Assembly (NCBI RefSeq): GCF_000761245.1
Contig: NZ_AWOR01000001.1
Location: forward strand, 62,001 to 126,000
Reading direction: 5' to 3'
Length of the DNA: 64,000 nucleotides
Source of the DNA: Comamonas testosteroni
GTDB lineage: Bacteria > Pseudomonadota > Gammaproteobacteria > Burkholderiales > Burkholderiaceae_C
Shown: piece after piece, positions 1 to 8,840 of the stretch
Layout of the letters: every line of letters begins with the position of its first letter
Position numbering within the stretch: position 1 is the stretch's first letter
Made by a program: the position numbers and the translations under genes
The notes under the pieces: model-generated
Databases searched by the model: none
Told to the model about the DNA's origin: nothing
Seen by the model: only the letters and a program-made list of their open reading frames with translations

Positions 1-1913
1 GGTGGTTTGCCGACCGGCTGGTCGAGGCCGTGCCCATCGCGATGATCACCGGCTCCTCGCTGCACCCGCTGTGGCTGCGTGCGCTGGGCGCGAAAGTGGG
101 CCTTGAGACCAATCTCGGCTCGATGACGGTGCGTGTGCCCGACCTGCTGGTCATAGGCGACGGCGTCAGTGTGGGCAATGCCGTGAGCCTGGAGAACGCG
201 CGCGTGGAAGGCGGTGAGCTGGTGCTGGGCCGCATCGCCATCGGCAACGAGGTCTGCATAGGCTCATATGTGGTCGTGGAAGGCAATACCCGTCTCGAAG
301 ACTGGGCCCACCTCGAGGGTCAGTCGGCGCTGGCCGACGGCATGGTCCAGCCCGCGCGCAGCATCTGGGCCGGCTCGCCGGCGCGGGCCGTGGGCGAGTT
401 CGACCCTGCCAGCCTGCCGCCGCGCCAGAGCGTCGGTCGGCTGCGCCAGGCCCTGGAGATGCTGGTCTTCCTGGCGGGGGGGCTGCTGGTGGCCACGCTG
501 TTCTTCATGCCGGTGTTCCCGACCTTCATGCTGATCGACGTGCTCGACGTCGAGGCGATCTCGGTGCGGCCGCTGCTGGAGCAGGGCGTGGTCGATGCGG
601 GTGGGGCCTTCGTGCTGCGCCTTCTCAAGTTCTTCGTGCTGGCCCTGCCATCCAGCCTGGTGCTGGTGGCCTGCACGGTGCTGGCGGCGGCGCTGGTGCG
701 CTATCTGTTCCTGCCGCGTACGCGGGCGGGCACCTGGTCGGTGCACAGCGGGCGTTACCTGGGCAAATGGCTGGTCAACCAGATCCAGGAGGCGAGCCTG
801 TCCACGCTGCACGGCATCTACGCCACGGTCTACTCCTCCACCTGGTACCGGCTGCTGGGTGCCAAGGTCGGCAAGCAGACCGAGCTGTCCACGGCGCTGG
901 GCGTGGTGCCCGATATGCTGACGCTGGGTGACGAATGCTTTGTGGCCGATGCAGTGATGCTGGGCGACGAGCTCATCGACGGCGGCTGGATGACGGTCAA
1001 GCCCACGGTGGTGTCGCGCCGCAGCTTCATCGGCAACGGCGCCTATGTGCCCGATGGCTCGACCATCCCCGAGAATGTGCTCATAGGCGTGATGACGGCC
1101 GTGCCGCGCAATGCGGACATGAAAAGTGGCGACACCTGGCTGGGAGCACCCGCGATCAATTTGCCGGCGCGCGAGCTCGCACAGGGCTATCCCGAGCACC
1201 TGACGTTTGCGCCCTCTCCTTGGCGGCGACTCGCGCGCGGATTGGTGGAGGCCGTTCGCATTGCCGTTCCACATGCTCTGGTGATTGCCGTCGGCTATGC
1301 CATTGTGCTGGATGCGATGCCTCTGGCTTCTGAAGAGCGCTGGGGGGCCGTGGTGCTGGATCTGGCCATTTCGGGAGTGGTCTTCGGGATCGTGGCGTTC
1401 TTTCTGGTGGCGCTGTTCAAATGGCTGGCGATCAGGCGCTACGGCAAGACGGCGGTTCCCATGTGGACACCTTTTGTCTGGCTCTCCGAGGCCGCGACCA
1501 ATATGTATGAGGGCATGGCCGTGCCCAATTTCCTGCGTTACCTGCGTGGCACGCCCTGGCTGCCACTGGCCATGAACCTGATGGGCAGCAAGATTGCGGC
1601 CAGCGTCTATCTGGATACCACCGACATCACCGAGCATGACTGCGTGACGATCGGCGCTCACAGCGAGCTCAACGCGCTGTGCTGCCCGCAGACTCATCTG
1701 TTCGAGGACCGGGTGATGAAGATAGACCATGTGTCCATAGGCAGCCGCGTGACCATGGGCGCGCGCTGCACTGTGCTCTACAGTGCCAGCGTAGGCGACG
1801 ACGTACAGCTCGGGCCGCTGACCCTGGTGATGAAGGGCGAGACCCTGCCCGCGCGCACGCGCTGGGAGGGCGCGCCGGCCGCACCGGCCCGGCGCCACAC
1901 CGGGATGGCCTGA
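1..1913 (+). CDS. Pls/PosA-like peptide synthetase, C-terminal part (5' end outside window)
   Basis: This is the C-terminal part of a larger protein. The frame is open from base 3 (reading WFADRLVEAVP...), so the start lies upstream of the window. The visible ~636 residues hold three left-handed beta-helix (hexapeptide acyltransferase) segments separated by hydrophobic membrane stretches (for example LVFLAGGLLVATLFFMPVF, and helices near 1250-1440). That layout is typical of the C-terminus of Pls/PosA non-ribosomal peptide synthetases, where adenylation and carrier domains precede it. Such proteins make poly-amino acids or related peptides at the membrane. A phosphopantetheinyl transferase gene overlaps its stop codon and could prime its carrier domain. 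The adenylation and carrier domains cannot be seen here, so the family call rests on the C-terminal layout and the PPTase neighbour. Confidence 0.75.
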   Translation, partial: WFADRLVEAVPIAMITGSSLHPLWLRALGAKVGLETNLGSMTVRVPDLLVIGDGVSVGNAVSLENARVEGGELVLGRIAIGNEVCIGSYVVVEGNTRLEDWAHLEGQSALADGMVQPARSIWAGSPARAVGEFDPASLPPRQSVGRLRQALEMLVFLAGGLLVATLFFMPVFPTFMLIDVLDVEAISVRPLLEQGVVDAGGAFVLRLLKFFVLALPSSLVLVACTVLAAALVRYLFLPRTRAGTWSVHSGRYLGKWLVNQIQEASLSTLHGIYATVYSSTWYRLLGAKVGKQTELSTALGVVPDMLTLGDECFVADAVMLGDELIDGGWMTVKPTVVSRRSFIGNGAYVPDGSTIPENVLIGVMTAVPRNADMKSGDTWLGAPAINLPARELAQGYPEHLTFAPSPWRRLARGLVEAVRIAVPHALVIAVGYAIVLDAMPLASEERWGAVVLDLAISGVVFGIVAFFLVALFKWLAIRRYGKTAVPMWTPFVWLSEAATNMYEGMAVPNFLRYLRGTPWLPLAMNLMGSKIAASVYLDTTDITEHDCVTIGAHSELNALCCPQTHLFEDRVMKIDHVSIGSRVTMGARCTVLYSASVGDDVQLGPLTLVMKGETLPARTRWEGAPAAPARRHTGMA

Positions 1914-2524
1914 TGCAGATCCGGCCCTGCCTCTTTGCCGGCGAGCGGCAGGCCGGTGCGCCGCAGTTGCGGCTGGTGCAGGGTCTGGATGCCACAGACC
2001 GTGACGGGGCGCGCAGCCAGGCTCGGGCGGCGCTGCGCACCTGTCTGGCACCGGAGCTCGGCTGTACCGAGGCCGAGCTGGAGGTCAGCAACCTGCGCAA
2101 CCAGGCACCGCAGCTGTTGCTGCGCGGCAAGCCGCTTGCTGCGCCGCACTGTTCCATCAGCCATGCGCCGGGACTGGCACTGCTGGCCTGGCATGGCCGG
2201 GCTGCGGTAGGGGTGGATATCCAGGCCGTGGACGCGACCGTGCAGCGCCGCGAGCTGGAGCATGTAGCGCGGCTGTTTCTGAGGCCGGAGACCGCTCAAA
2301 AGCTTCTGGATATTGCGCCGGATACTCTTTTCTTCGAAGCATTTGCGAGCGCCTGGACGCAGCACGAAGCCCGGCTTAAATGCGCTGGCCTGGGTCTGGC
2401 GGAATGGAGCAGCTCGCTGCAGGCGCGGCTGACGGGCATGGACTGCGCACCGCTGGAGCCTGCAGCTGGCTATGCGGGTGCCGTGGCCTGGTACGGCGCT
2501 GCCGGCAGCGGCGGCGTGCGCTGA
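1913..2524 (+). CDS. 4'-phosphopantetheinyl transferase (Sfp type)
   Basis: This 203-residue protein would transfer 4'-phosphopantetheine from CoA to a carrier-protein serine. The ATG overlaps the stop of the upstream gene (TGATG at 1911-1915), which implies translational coupling and a dedicated role in priming the upstream synthetase. Visible motifs are SISHAPG (near residue 82), GVDIQAVD (near 98, Mg2+ ligands) and FASAWTQHEARLKC (near 145). The family consensus in the last motif is W-x-x-K-E-A/S-x-x-x-K. Here the first Lys is His, while the Glu and second Lys remain. Length is normal to slightly short for an Sfp-type enzyme. A terminator that serves the opposite strand lies at 2554-2581. 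Confidence 0.88.
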   Translation: MQIRPCLFAGERQAGAPQLRLVQGLDATDRDGARSQARAALRTCLAPELGCTEAELEVSNLRNQAPQLLLRGKPLAAPHCSISHAPGLALLAWHGRAAVGVDIQAVDATVQRRELEHVARLFLRPETAQKLLDIAPDTLFFEAFASAWTQHEARLKCAGLGLAEWSSSLQARLTGMDCAPLEPAAGYAGAVAWYGAAGSGGVR

Positions 2525-2553
2525 ACAGGCGGCATATCATGATTCCGATCGCC

Positions 2554-2581
2554 CAAAAAAAAGGCTGCCGGAGGCAGCCTT
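2554..2581 (-). terminator. Rho-independent terminator of the first TRAP operon
   Basis: A perfect 9-bp stem (AAGGCTGCC / GGCAGCCTT, 2561-2569 and 2573-2581) has a 3-nt loop. It is flanked by an A-run at 2554-2560, which reads as a U-run on the minus strand just after the dctM stop at 2600. Confidence 0.88.
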
Positions 2582-2599
2582 GGCAGGTGAGCGCAGTGC

Positions 2600-3886
2600 T
2601 TACTGGAAGCCCAGCGTATGCGGCAGCCAGGTGGACAGTGCCGGAATGAAGGTCAGCAGGCAAAGCACGACGAAGTGGGCCAGCAGGAACAGCGGCATCT
2701 CGCGCGTCAGCTCGGTGATGGACACGCGCGTTGACACGGCCGTCACGAACAGCAGGCCGCCGACCGGAGGCGTGATCATGCCCAGCGTGAGGTTGACGAT
2801 CACCACCATGGCGAAGTGCGTGGGATCGATGCCCAGGCTGAAGGCGATGGGCGCGAGGATGGGCACCAGAATCATCACGCCGGGCAGCGGCTCCATGAAG
2901 ATGCCGAAGACCAGCAGCAGAATGTTCACGGCAATCAGGAACATGACGGGCGAGAGTTCCCAGCTCACGATCAGCTCGGACAGATACTGCGGAATGCCTT
3001 CCACCGTGAGCACCCAGGCAAAGGCGGCCGAGGTCGCCATCACCAGCAGCACCGAGGCCGTGAGCATGGCCGAGCGCGCCAGGATGCCGGGCAGGGCCGA
3101 CCACTTGAGCGTGCGGTAGACCCACTTGCCGCAGACCAGCGCATAGAACACGGCCACGACGGAGGCTTCCGTGGGCGTGAAGATGCCGAAGCGGATGCCG
3201 ACCACGATGAGCACGATGAGCATCAGCGCGGGGATGGCCTTGAAGCTGGTGCTCCACATCTCACGGGCCGAGGGGCGCGGCTCGGTGCTGCGGTAGTTGC
3301 GCTTCTTGCAGACCCACCAGTTGACGGCCGCCATGGCCAGCGCAATCAGAATGCCGGGAATGAAGCCAGCCATGAACAGGCCGCCCACGGACACGTTCTC
3401 ATCCTGCAGCGCATAGATGATCATGCTGACCGAAGGCGGAATGATGGGGCCGACGATGGCGGTGCTGGCCGTCAGCGCGGCCGCATAGGGGCGGCTGTAG
3501 CCGGCCTTGTCCATCATCTTGACCATCATGGAGCCGGGGCCGGCCGCATCGGCCAGGGCCGAGCCCGAGATGCCCGAGAACATGGTCAGCGACAGCACAT
3601 TGGCATAGCCCAGGCCGCCGCGCAGATGGCCGACGAACTGGGCGGCAAAGCGCAGCAGCACGGCCGTGAGCGCACCGCCCGACATCAGCTCTGCGGCCAG
3701 GATGAAGAAGGGCACGGCCATCAGCGGAAAGCTGTCGATGCCCGTGAACATTTCCTTGAAGACGATCAGCTGTGGATAACGTCCGCCCACGAAGACCGCC
3801 AGGGCTGCCGAGATGGCCAGCGCAAACGCCACCGGAAAGCCCAGCGTGAGCAGGGCAACGATGGCAACAAATAAAGTGATACCCAT
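2600..3886 (-). CDS. dctM: TRAP transporter large permease subunit (DctM family)
   Basis: This 428-residue, highly hydrophobic protein is the ion-coupled channel subunit of a tripartite ATP-independent periplasmic importer. The N-terminus MGITLFVAIVALLTLGFPVAF and the stretches PLMAVPFFILAAELMSGG, AAGPGSMMVKMMDKAGY and IIPPSVSMIIY are typical of DctM, as is the C-terminal NLTLGMITPPVGGLLF. It has about 12 membrane segments. It is transcribed after dctP and dctQ. The gap to dctQ is 153 bp, unusual because Q and M genes normally abut, and that gap contains a dispersed repeat (3956-4039). The substrate is not evident; related systems carry carboxylates. Confidence 0.93.
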   Translation of the reverse strand: MGITLFVAIVALLTLGFPVAFALAISAALAVFVGGRYPQLIVFKEMFTGIDSFPLMAVPFFILAAELMSGGALTAVLLRFAAQFVGHLRGGLGYANVLSLTMFSGISGSALADAAGPGSMMVKMMDKAGYSRPYAAALTASTAIVGPIIPPSVSMIIYALQDENVSVGGLFMAGFIPGILIALAMAAVNWWVCKKRNYRSTEPRPSAREMWSTSFKAIPALMLIVLIVVGIRFGIFTPTEASVVAVFYALVCGKWVYRTLKWSALPGILARSAMLTASVLLVMATSAAFAWVLTVEGIPQYLSELIVSWELSPVMFLIAVNILLLVFGIFMEPLPGVMILVPILAPIAFSLGIDPTHFAMVVIVNLTLGMITPPVGGLLFVTAVSTRVSITELTREMPLFLLAHFVVLCLLTFIPALSTWLPHTLGFQ

Positions 3887-3955
3887 GATGTTTCAGTCAA
3901 TCAGAGATTCATGGCGCAGCGCATGAAACTGGCGCGCCCCAAGTGAGATACACCG

Positions 3956-4039
3956 AGGAAGGGCCGCCCCGCACCGAAGGTGTGTCTCCCTCCCGCGAAG
4001 CGAGAGAGGGGGAAGCAGCGAAGCTGCACAGGGGGTGTT
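3956..4039 (-). repeat. Dispersed intergenic repeat, family 1, copy A
   Basis: Read on the minus strand it begins right after the dctQ stop codon with CACCCCCTG, then a small palindrome (GCAGCTTCGCTGC), then CTTCCCCCTCTC, CGCTTCGCG and GGAGGGAGAC. The same module order occurs at 6855-6938 and 21078-21208. It sits between dctQ and dctM inside an apparent operon. The boundary on the dctM side is uncertain. Confidence 0.75.
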
Positions 4040-4555
4040 TCATATAGACGCTGCGGCATCCGCATCCATTTCGTCGGACTCGGCGAAGCTGCCAGCGGTG
4101 ATGTAGCCGCGTGCGATGAACAGCAGGTGGATCAGCATCAGCACAAAGCCCACGGGCATGGCGCCGTAGATATAGGAGATCGGGATGTCCGTGGCCGCCG
4201 TGGTCTGAAAGCGCGTGGCGTACACGTACTGCGACGAGGTCACGGTCATCACGGCAAAGAAGATCGCCAGAATGAGCACGACAAAGCCCCGCATGGCCTG
4301 TGCCTTGCGCGTGCTCACGCTGCGGTGCAGATTGTCGATGGCCACATGGCCGCCAAAGCGCAGCACCAGGCCTGCGCCCAGGAAGGTGACCCAGATCATC
4401 ATGTGGCGGGCGACTTCTTCGGCCCAGACGATGGAGTCGCCCGTGGTGTAGCGCAGCACCACGTTGGCAAAGACGATGCAGGCCATGGCCAGCAGCAGCA
4501 AGATCAGCAGCCAGCGATTGCCGGCCACGAGAATGCGTTCGATACGATCAAGCAT
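4040..4555 (-). CDS. dctQ: TRAP transporter small permease subunit (DctQ family)
   Basis: This ~171-residue protein has four predicted membrane helices and is the accessory membrane subunit of a TRAP importer. Motifs such as FANVVLRYTTGDSIVWAEE and MIWVTFLGAGLVLRFGGHV match DctQ. The start chosen is the ATG at 4555 (MLDRIERILV). An in-frame TTG at 4597 would add 14 residues, and neither start has a strong Shine-Dalgarno. It lies between the dctP gene, behind a probable attenuating terminator, and dctM. Confidence 0.88.
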   Translation of the reverse strand: MLDRIERILVAGNRWLLILLLLAMACIVFANVVLRYTTGDSIVWAEEVARHMMIWVTFLGAGLVLRFGGHVAIDNLHRSVSTRKAQAMRGFVVLILAIFFAVMTVTSSQYVYATRFQTTAATDIPISYIYGAMPVGFVLMLIHLLFIARGYITAGSFAESDEMDADAAASI

Positions 4556-4715
4556 AGGAGTGGGGGTGAGCAGAGGCAGCGGCGAAACCTGCCGCAAGAG
4601 CCGGCTGCGTCACAAAGTTGAGAGCTGCTTCATCATCGGCAGGAATTGGCGCAAGTCCATTCGTGCTGACCGCAGCCGGGCAAGGACCTGCCGTGCCCAG
4701 GTGGGAGAAAAATGC

Positions 4716-4745
4716 ATGGGCCCGCCTGCGCGGAGACAGGCCCAT
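4716..4745 (-). terminator. Terminator or attenuator between dctP and dctQ
   Basis: On the minus strand, ATGGG/CCCAT plus inner CCTG/CAGG arms form a stem followed by GCATTTTTC. It lies directly after the dctP stop and before dctQ. This fits partial termination that keeps binding-protein levels above permease levels. Confidence 0.65.
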
Positions 4746-4756
4746 GTTGGCAGTGC

Positions 4757-5743
4757 TTACTTGACGGCGGTGATGGAGTCCAGCGTCTTCTGGCCGAACT
4801 TCTTGGCGTATTCCTTGTACGCGGGCTCCAGCGCGGTGCGGAAAGCGGTCTGGTCGACCTTTTCCACGACCTTCATGCCGTTGGCCTTGGCTTCTTCCAC
4901 GCCTTTCTTCTCCACGTTGTCCACAAAGGCGCGCGAGGCCAGTGCCCCCTTCTTGGCGGCTTCGGTGAAGGCGGTCTTCTGGGCGGCGTTCAGCGATCCC
5001 CAGAACGAGGGCGACACGATCAGGGCCATGGGGGCGTAGACGTGGGAGGTCAGGGTCAGGTGCTTTTGCACCTGCCACAGCTTGGCGGATACCAGCACGG
5101 AGATGGGGTTCTCCTGGCCGTCAATCGTGCCCTGCTGCAGCGCACCGATGACTTCGGGCCAGGACATGGGAGTGGGCGAGGCACCCAGGGTGCGGAAGGC
5201 CGTGATGTGCACGGGGTTCTCGGTCACGCGGATCTTCAGGCCCTTGAGGTCGGGCACGCCATTGACGGCATGCTTGTTGTTGCTCAGATGGCGAAAGCCC
5301 TGCTCGCCCCAGGCCAGCGCGATCAGGCCGCGCTTTTGGAACTTGGCCAGCAGCTCCTGACCGAAGGCACCGTCCATCACGGCACGTGCGTGCTGGGTGT
5401 CGCGGAACAGGAAGGGGATGTCCACCACACCCACATCGGGCACGAAGTTGCTCAGGGCGCCGGTGGAGACGATGGCAGCTTCCACGGTGCCCAGCTGCAG
5501 GCCTTCGATCAGCTCGCGCTCGCCGCCCAGGGCGGAGGCGGGGAACTGCTTGAACTTGTAGGCACCGTTGGTGCCTTTTTCCACGCCTTCAGCCCAGGCG
5601 TTGGCAGCAGCGCCGTAGTGGGAGTTGACGGCCAGCGCATAGCCGATCTTGACTTCCTTGCCCTGGGCAAATGCAGTGCCTGCGGTCAGGGCGGCTGTTG
5701 CTGCCACGGCCGTGGCGACGAAGGTGCGGCGAATCATGCGCAT
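4757..5743 (-). CDS. dctP: TRAP transporter substrate-binding protein (DctP family)
   Basis: This 328-residue periplasmic solute-binding protein starts with a Sec signal peptide (MRMIRRTFVATAVAATAALTAGTAFA, cleavage after AFA). The family core is visible: LKGLKIRV near residue 165, then ENP, MSWPEVIGALQQGTIDGQENP, and KHLTLTSHVYAP. The conserved Arg of the ligand-carboxylate clamp falls in KIRV. The ligand is therefore probably an organic acid, but its identity cannot be read from sequence. It is first in the operon (dctP-dctQ-dctM). A GAGAG ribosome-binding site precedes the ATG at 5743. Confidence 0.92.
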   Translation of the reverse strand: MRMIRRTFVATAVAATAALTAGTAFAQGKEVKIGYALAVNSHYGAAANAWAEGVEKGTNGAYKFKQFPASALGGERELIEGLQLGTVEAAIVSTGALSNFVPDVGVVDIPFLFRDTQHARAVMDGAFGQELLAKFQKRGLIALAWGEQGFRHLSNNKHAVNGVPDLKGLKIRVTENPVHITAFRTLGASPTPMSWPEVIGALQQGTIDGQENPISVLVSAKLWQVQKHLTLTSHVYAPMALIVSPSFWGSLNAAQKTAFTEAAKKGALASRAFVDNVEKKGVEEAKANGMKVVEKVDQTAFRTALEPAYKEYAKKFGQKTLDSITAVK

Positions 5744-5871
5744 GGTGTTGGTCTCTCAGAAATGTTTTGAAATGAATCAAAAATTGTAGTGAGTGCCAAC
5801 CGTGGGTTTTTACGCATCCGGGGATCGTCTTGTACGGGTGGGTGCATCGTGCCTGGCGATGGGTGGGCCTC

Positions 5872-5908
5872 AAAAAAGGCCTCTGTGCCGGCAAGCACAG
5901 AGGCCTTT
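5872..5908 (-). terminator. Terminator after the HAD phosphatase gene
   Basis: A perfect 14-bp stem (AAAGGCCTCTGTGC / GCACAGAGGCCTTT, 5875-5888 and 5895-5908) with a 6-nt loop, followed by T's on the minus strand. It ends the HAD/prfC transcription unit upstream of dctP. A family 2 repeat separates it from the HAD stop codon. Confidence 0.88.
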
Positions 5909-6000
5909 GAAAATGAGAGCTGCTTGCGCTTGTTCTCAAACGATTTCAGATTGTTTTGATATTGAAATCGTTAAACAGCCAGCGGTTGCAGCTACTATTT
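5908..6000. repeat. Dispersed palindromic repeat, family 2, copy 1
   Basis: Outer arms contain AGCTGC with TTGCGCTTG on the left and TTGCAGCTACT on the right. The inner hairpin pairs AACGATTTCA (5939-5948) with TGAAATCGTT (5963-5972). The right end supplies the stop codon and last codon of the HAD gene (stop at 5995-5997). Confidence 0.78.
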
Positions 6001-6795
6001 TTGCGGAGCCAGCAACTGATCGACAAGTTGCACAAAACCGTCGCCGCGCTCGGCCGTGGTCACATGGCGCGGCAGATGCCTGAGCTGGGGCACGAAGCGC
6101 GCAATATTGGCCACGCCCACGCTGTGGGGCATGTGCTCGAACATCTGCTGGTCGTTGGTCGAGTCGCCGATATACACCCAGCGCGCCAGCGTGGCGTCCA
6201 GATCGATGTCGAACAGCTCGCGAGCGATCCAGCGCGCGCCTTCGAGCTTGTTGTGCTCGCCGAACCAGCCGTTGATGTGAATGGAGCTGACGGTGGCATT
6301 CATGCCGGCCGCCTTCATGATGGCCACGCATTCATCGATCTGTGCCTGGGGCATGTTCGTGAATTCGCTGTGATCCACGGCGATATCGCATTCGCGGCCG
6401 GCCGAGTCCGTGGCGCGTTTGGCGCCGGGCACGGTGGCCTCGATCTGCTCGAGCACCTGCTGCATACGGGCAAAGTTGCGGGCGCGCTCATCGGCAGATT
6501 GCTGGTAGAGCTTGTCCAGGCCGCCCTCGGCATTGCGGCGCAGGGCCACGGCACCGTTTTCGGCCACGATGGCATCCACGGGCCAGGCCGATGCAAACGG
6601 CACGCTCCAGCCCACGGGGCGGCCGGTGATGGGCACCACTTTCAGACCCGCATCCTTGAGGCGCGCAATCGCGGCCACCACATGCTCGGGCACCACGCCG
6701 TCGGTGGTCAGCGTGTCGTCGATATCGGTCAGCACGCCCAGCAGCTTGGCAGGTGTCCGCAGTTCAGACAAAGGGCGCAGAAATTCTTGGCTCAC
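5995..6795 (-). CDS. HAD-superfamily hydrolase (Cof/sucrose-phosphatase-like)
   Basis: This 266-residue cytoplasmic phosphatase shows HAD motif I as DIDDTLT, motif II in VVPITGRP, and motif IV as GDSTNDQQMF. A large cap region between motifs II and IV fits a type C2 cap, as in Cof-like, sucrose-phosphate or mannosylglycerate-phosphate phosphatases. The start is the GTG at 6795, preceded by GAGAG. An open frame continues upstream to 6900 but is encoded by an intergenic repeat and lacks a ribosome-binding site. It follows prfC on the same strand. The physiological substrate is unknown. Confidence 0.82.
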   Translation of the reverse strand: MSQEFLRPLSELRTPAKLLGVLTDIDDTLTTDGVVPEHVVAAIARLKDAGLKVVPITGRPVGWSVPFASAWPVDAIVAENGAVALRRNAEGGLDKLYQQSADERARNFARMQQVLEQIEATVPGAKRATDSAGRECDIAVDHSEFTNMPQAQIDECVAIMKAAGMNATVSSIHINGWFGEHNKLEGARWIARELFDIDLDATLARWVYIGDSTNDQQMFEHMPHSVGVANIARFVPQLRHLPRHVTTAERGDGFVQLVDQLLAPQK

Positions 6796-6854
6796 AACAA
6801 ACTCTCTCGATGTTGATCCTCGCCTGAAGCTAGCGCGGTCCAACTCAGAGACAT

Positions 6855-6938
6855 CGAGCAAGAGCCGCCTCGCAGCGAGGATGTCGTCCCCCTCCGGCAA
6901 AGCCAGAGAGGGGGAAGGCGCGAAGCGCCTCAGGGGGT
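6855..6938 (-). repeat. Dispersed intergenic repeat, family 1, copy B
   Basis: On the minus strand it begins eight bases after the prfC stop with CACCCCCTGAG, then the palindrome GGCGCTTCGCGCC, CTTCCCCCTCTCTGG, CTTTGCCGG, GGGGACGACA, and CCTCGCTGCGAGG. It has the same modules and orientation relative to the upstream gene as copies A and C. Confidence 0.8.
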
Positions 6939-6946
6939 GATCACGC

Positions 6947-8575
6947 TCAATTCGCTGAGCCTAGTGCCAGGCCCGCATGCTCGCGCAGCGGGTGGAAGTG
7001 GATCTTGGGGAAACGCTCCTGCGCCAGGCGCACGTCATAGGGGCTGGTGCACAGATAGGCCAGGGTGTCGGCCGCATCATGCGCCAGGCGCATGGGGTAG
7101 GCGTTCTCGAACTCGCGCAGCTCGGCCGGCGAATCGGCCGTGATCCAGCGTGCCCCGGTGTACTGGCAGCCTTCCAGGCGGACGTCGCAGTCGTACTCGG
7201 TCTTGAGGCGGTGCTGCACCACTTCGAACTGCAGCTGACCCACGGCGCCCAGCAGCATGTTGCCGCCGACATCGGGCTTGAAGACCTGGATCGCGCCTTC
7301 CTCGCCCAGCTGCATCAGGCCTTGCTGCAGCTGCTTGGTGCGCAGCGGGTTCTTGAGCACCACGGTCATGAACATTTCGGGTGCGAAGAAGGGCAGGCCG
7401 GTGAACTGCAGATTGGGGCCGTCGGTGATGGAGTCGCCCAGCTGCACGCCGCCGTGAATCGTGAAGCCGATGATGTCGCCCGCATAGGCCTCGTCGACGG
7501 CCTCGCGGCGCTGTGACATGAAGGTCACCACGGACGTGGGGCGCAGCTCCTTGCCGGTGCGCTGCACCTTCATCTTCATGCCGGGGGTGTACTTGCCGGA
7601 CGCCACGCGCACGAACGCAATGCGGTCGCGGTGGTTGCTGTCCATATTGGCCTGCACCTTGAACACCACGCCTGCGAAGGTCTTGTCTTCGGGGTGGATG
7701 GTGACTTCTTCGCGCTGGCGGTTCACTTCGGTGAAGGCAACGCGCGGGCCGGGCGGGGGCGACATGTCGACCACGGCGTCCAGCACTTCCATCACACCGA
7801 AGTTGTTCACACCGGAGCCGAAGAACACGGGGGTCAGCTTGCCTGCCAGGAAGGCCTCATGGTCCCATTCGGCCGAGGCGCCAACGGCCAGTTCCATGGA
7901 TTCCAGGGCATCGTCGAAAGCCTTGCCAAAGCGCGCGCGCAGCTTGTCGCCTTCGCTCAGCGCAATGACTTCAAAGTCCTTGGGGCCGCGGTCGCTGCCG
8001 GGCGTGAAAACCGTCATGCTCTGCGTGCGCAGATTGATGATGCCGCCGAAGCTCTTGCCCTGGCCCACGGGCCAGGTGATGGGGCAGCAGGGCATGCCCA
8101 GCTCGCGCTCGACTTCGTCCATGATGTCCAGCGGGTCGCGCACTTCACGGTCGAACTTGTTGACGAAGGAGATGATGGGGGTGTTGCGCTGGCGGCAGAC
8201 CTCGATCAGACGGCGGGTCTGCGATTCCACGCCATTGGCCGCGTCGATCACCATCAGCGCCGAGTCCACGGCCGTCAGCACGCGGTAGGTATCTTCCGAG
8301 AAGTCCTTGTGGCCGGGAGTGTCGAGCAGGTTGATCACATGGTCGCGGTAGCTCATCTGCATCACCGACGAGGCCACCGAGATGCCGCGCTGCTTCTCGA
8401 TTTCCATCCAGTCGGAGGTGGCGTGGCGCGAGGCCTTGCGGCCCTTGACGGCGCCGGCAATCTGGATCGCGCCCGAGAACAGCAGCAGCTTTTCGGTCAG
8501 CGTGGTCTTACCCGCGTCCGGGTGGGAGATGATGGCGAACGTACGACGGCGCCGGGTTTCTGGGGCGTATGACAC
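6947..8575 (-). CDS. prfC: Peptide chain release factor 3
   Basis: This 542-residue translational GTPase recycles RF1/RF2 from the ribosome after termination. The G-domain motifs are clear: SHPDAGKTT (G1), DTPGHKDFSEDTYR (G3) and NKFDRE (G4). LCTSPYDVRLAQERFP near the C-terminus is typical of RF3. The start is set at the GTG at 8575 (VSYAPETRRRRTF), which gives the usual ~10-12 residues before RTFAIISHPDAGK. The frame stays open to 8665 but that extension is not conserved-looking. A small inverted repeat (CAGCCGG/CCGGCTG, near 8599-8617) lies in its 5' leader. Confidence 0.96.
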   Translation of the reverse strand: MSYAPETRRRRTFAIISHPDAGKTTLTEKLLLFSGAIQIAGAVKGRKASRHATSDWMEIEKQRGISVASSVMQMSYRDHVINLLDTPGHKDFSEDTYRVLTAVDSALMVIDAANGVESQTRRLIEVCRQRNTPIISFVNKFDREVRDPLDIMDEVERELGMPCCPITWPVGQGKSFGGIINLRTQSMTVFTPGSDRGPKDFEVIALSEGDKLRARFGKAFDDALESMELAVGASAEWDHEAFLAGKLTPVFFGSGVNNFGVMEVLDAVVDMSPPPGPRVAFTEVNRQREEVTIHPEDKTFAGVVFKVQANMDSNHRDRIAFVRVASGKYTPGMKMKVQRTGKELRPTSVVTFMSQRREAVDEAYAGDIIGFTIHGGVQLGDSITDGPNLQFTGLPFFAPEMFMTVVLKNPLRTKQLQQGLMQLGEEGAIQVFKPDVGGNMLLGAVGQLQFEVVQHRLKTEYDCDVRLEGCQYTGARWITADSPAELREFENAYPMRLAHDAADTLAYLCTSPYDVRLAQERFPKIHFHPLREHAGLALGSAN

Positions 8576-8840
8576 AGTATTGAGAGCTGTAAATACAGCC
8601 GGAGAACGCCGGCTGTGACAACAAAAGGTGCGGCGGTCCGTTTGCCGCACCAGGCCCGCACCCATGCAGGGCAGACCTGTGAATAAGTCTTGAGGGCGCT
8701 TATTTTAACGGCAGGGCCAATTCTTGGAGATGCTGCGGAAATGCGGGCCGGGCGACGTCATTGGCTAAGGCTTGCAGCTGTGGCTGGCGGCAGATGCGCA
8801 GCACAATAGGGGCCTAGTCTCCGGCCCTCATTTTTCCCTC

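Noticed and set aside
264..2051. Very long open frame (595 codons) antisense to the Pls/PosA-like gene
   Set aside because: It is a shadow of codon bias in GC-rich DNA: the sense strand encodes recognisable hexapeptide-repeat and membrane domains, and the antisense product is His/Arg/Gln-rich with no motif.
6796..6900. N-terminal extension of the HAD phosphatase
   Set aside because: The region is a family 1 repeat plus leader; a GTG with a GAGAG site at 6795 gives a normal N-terminus.
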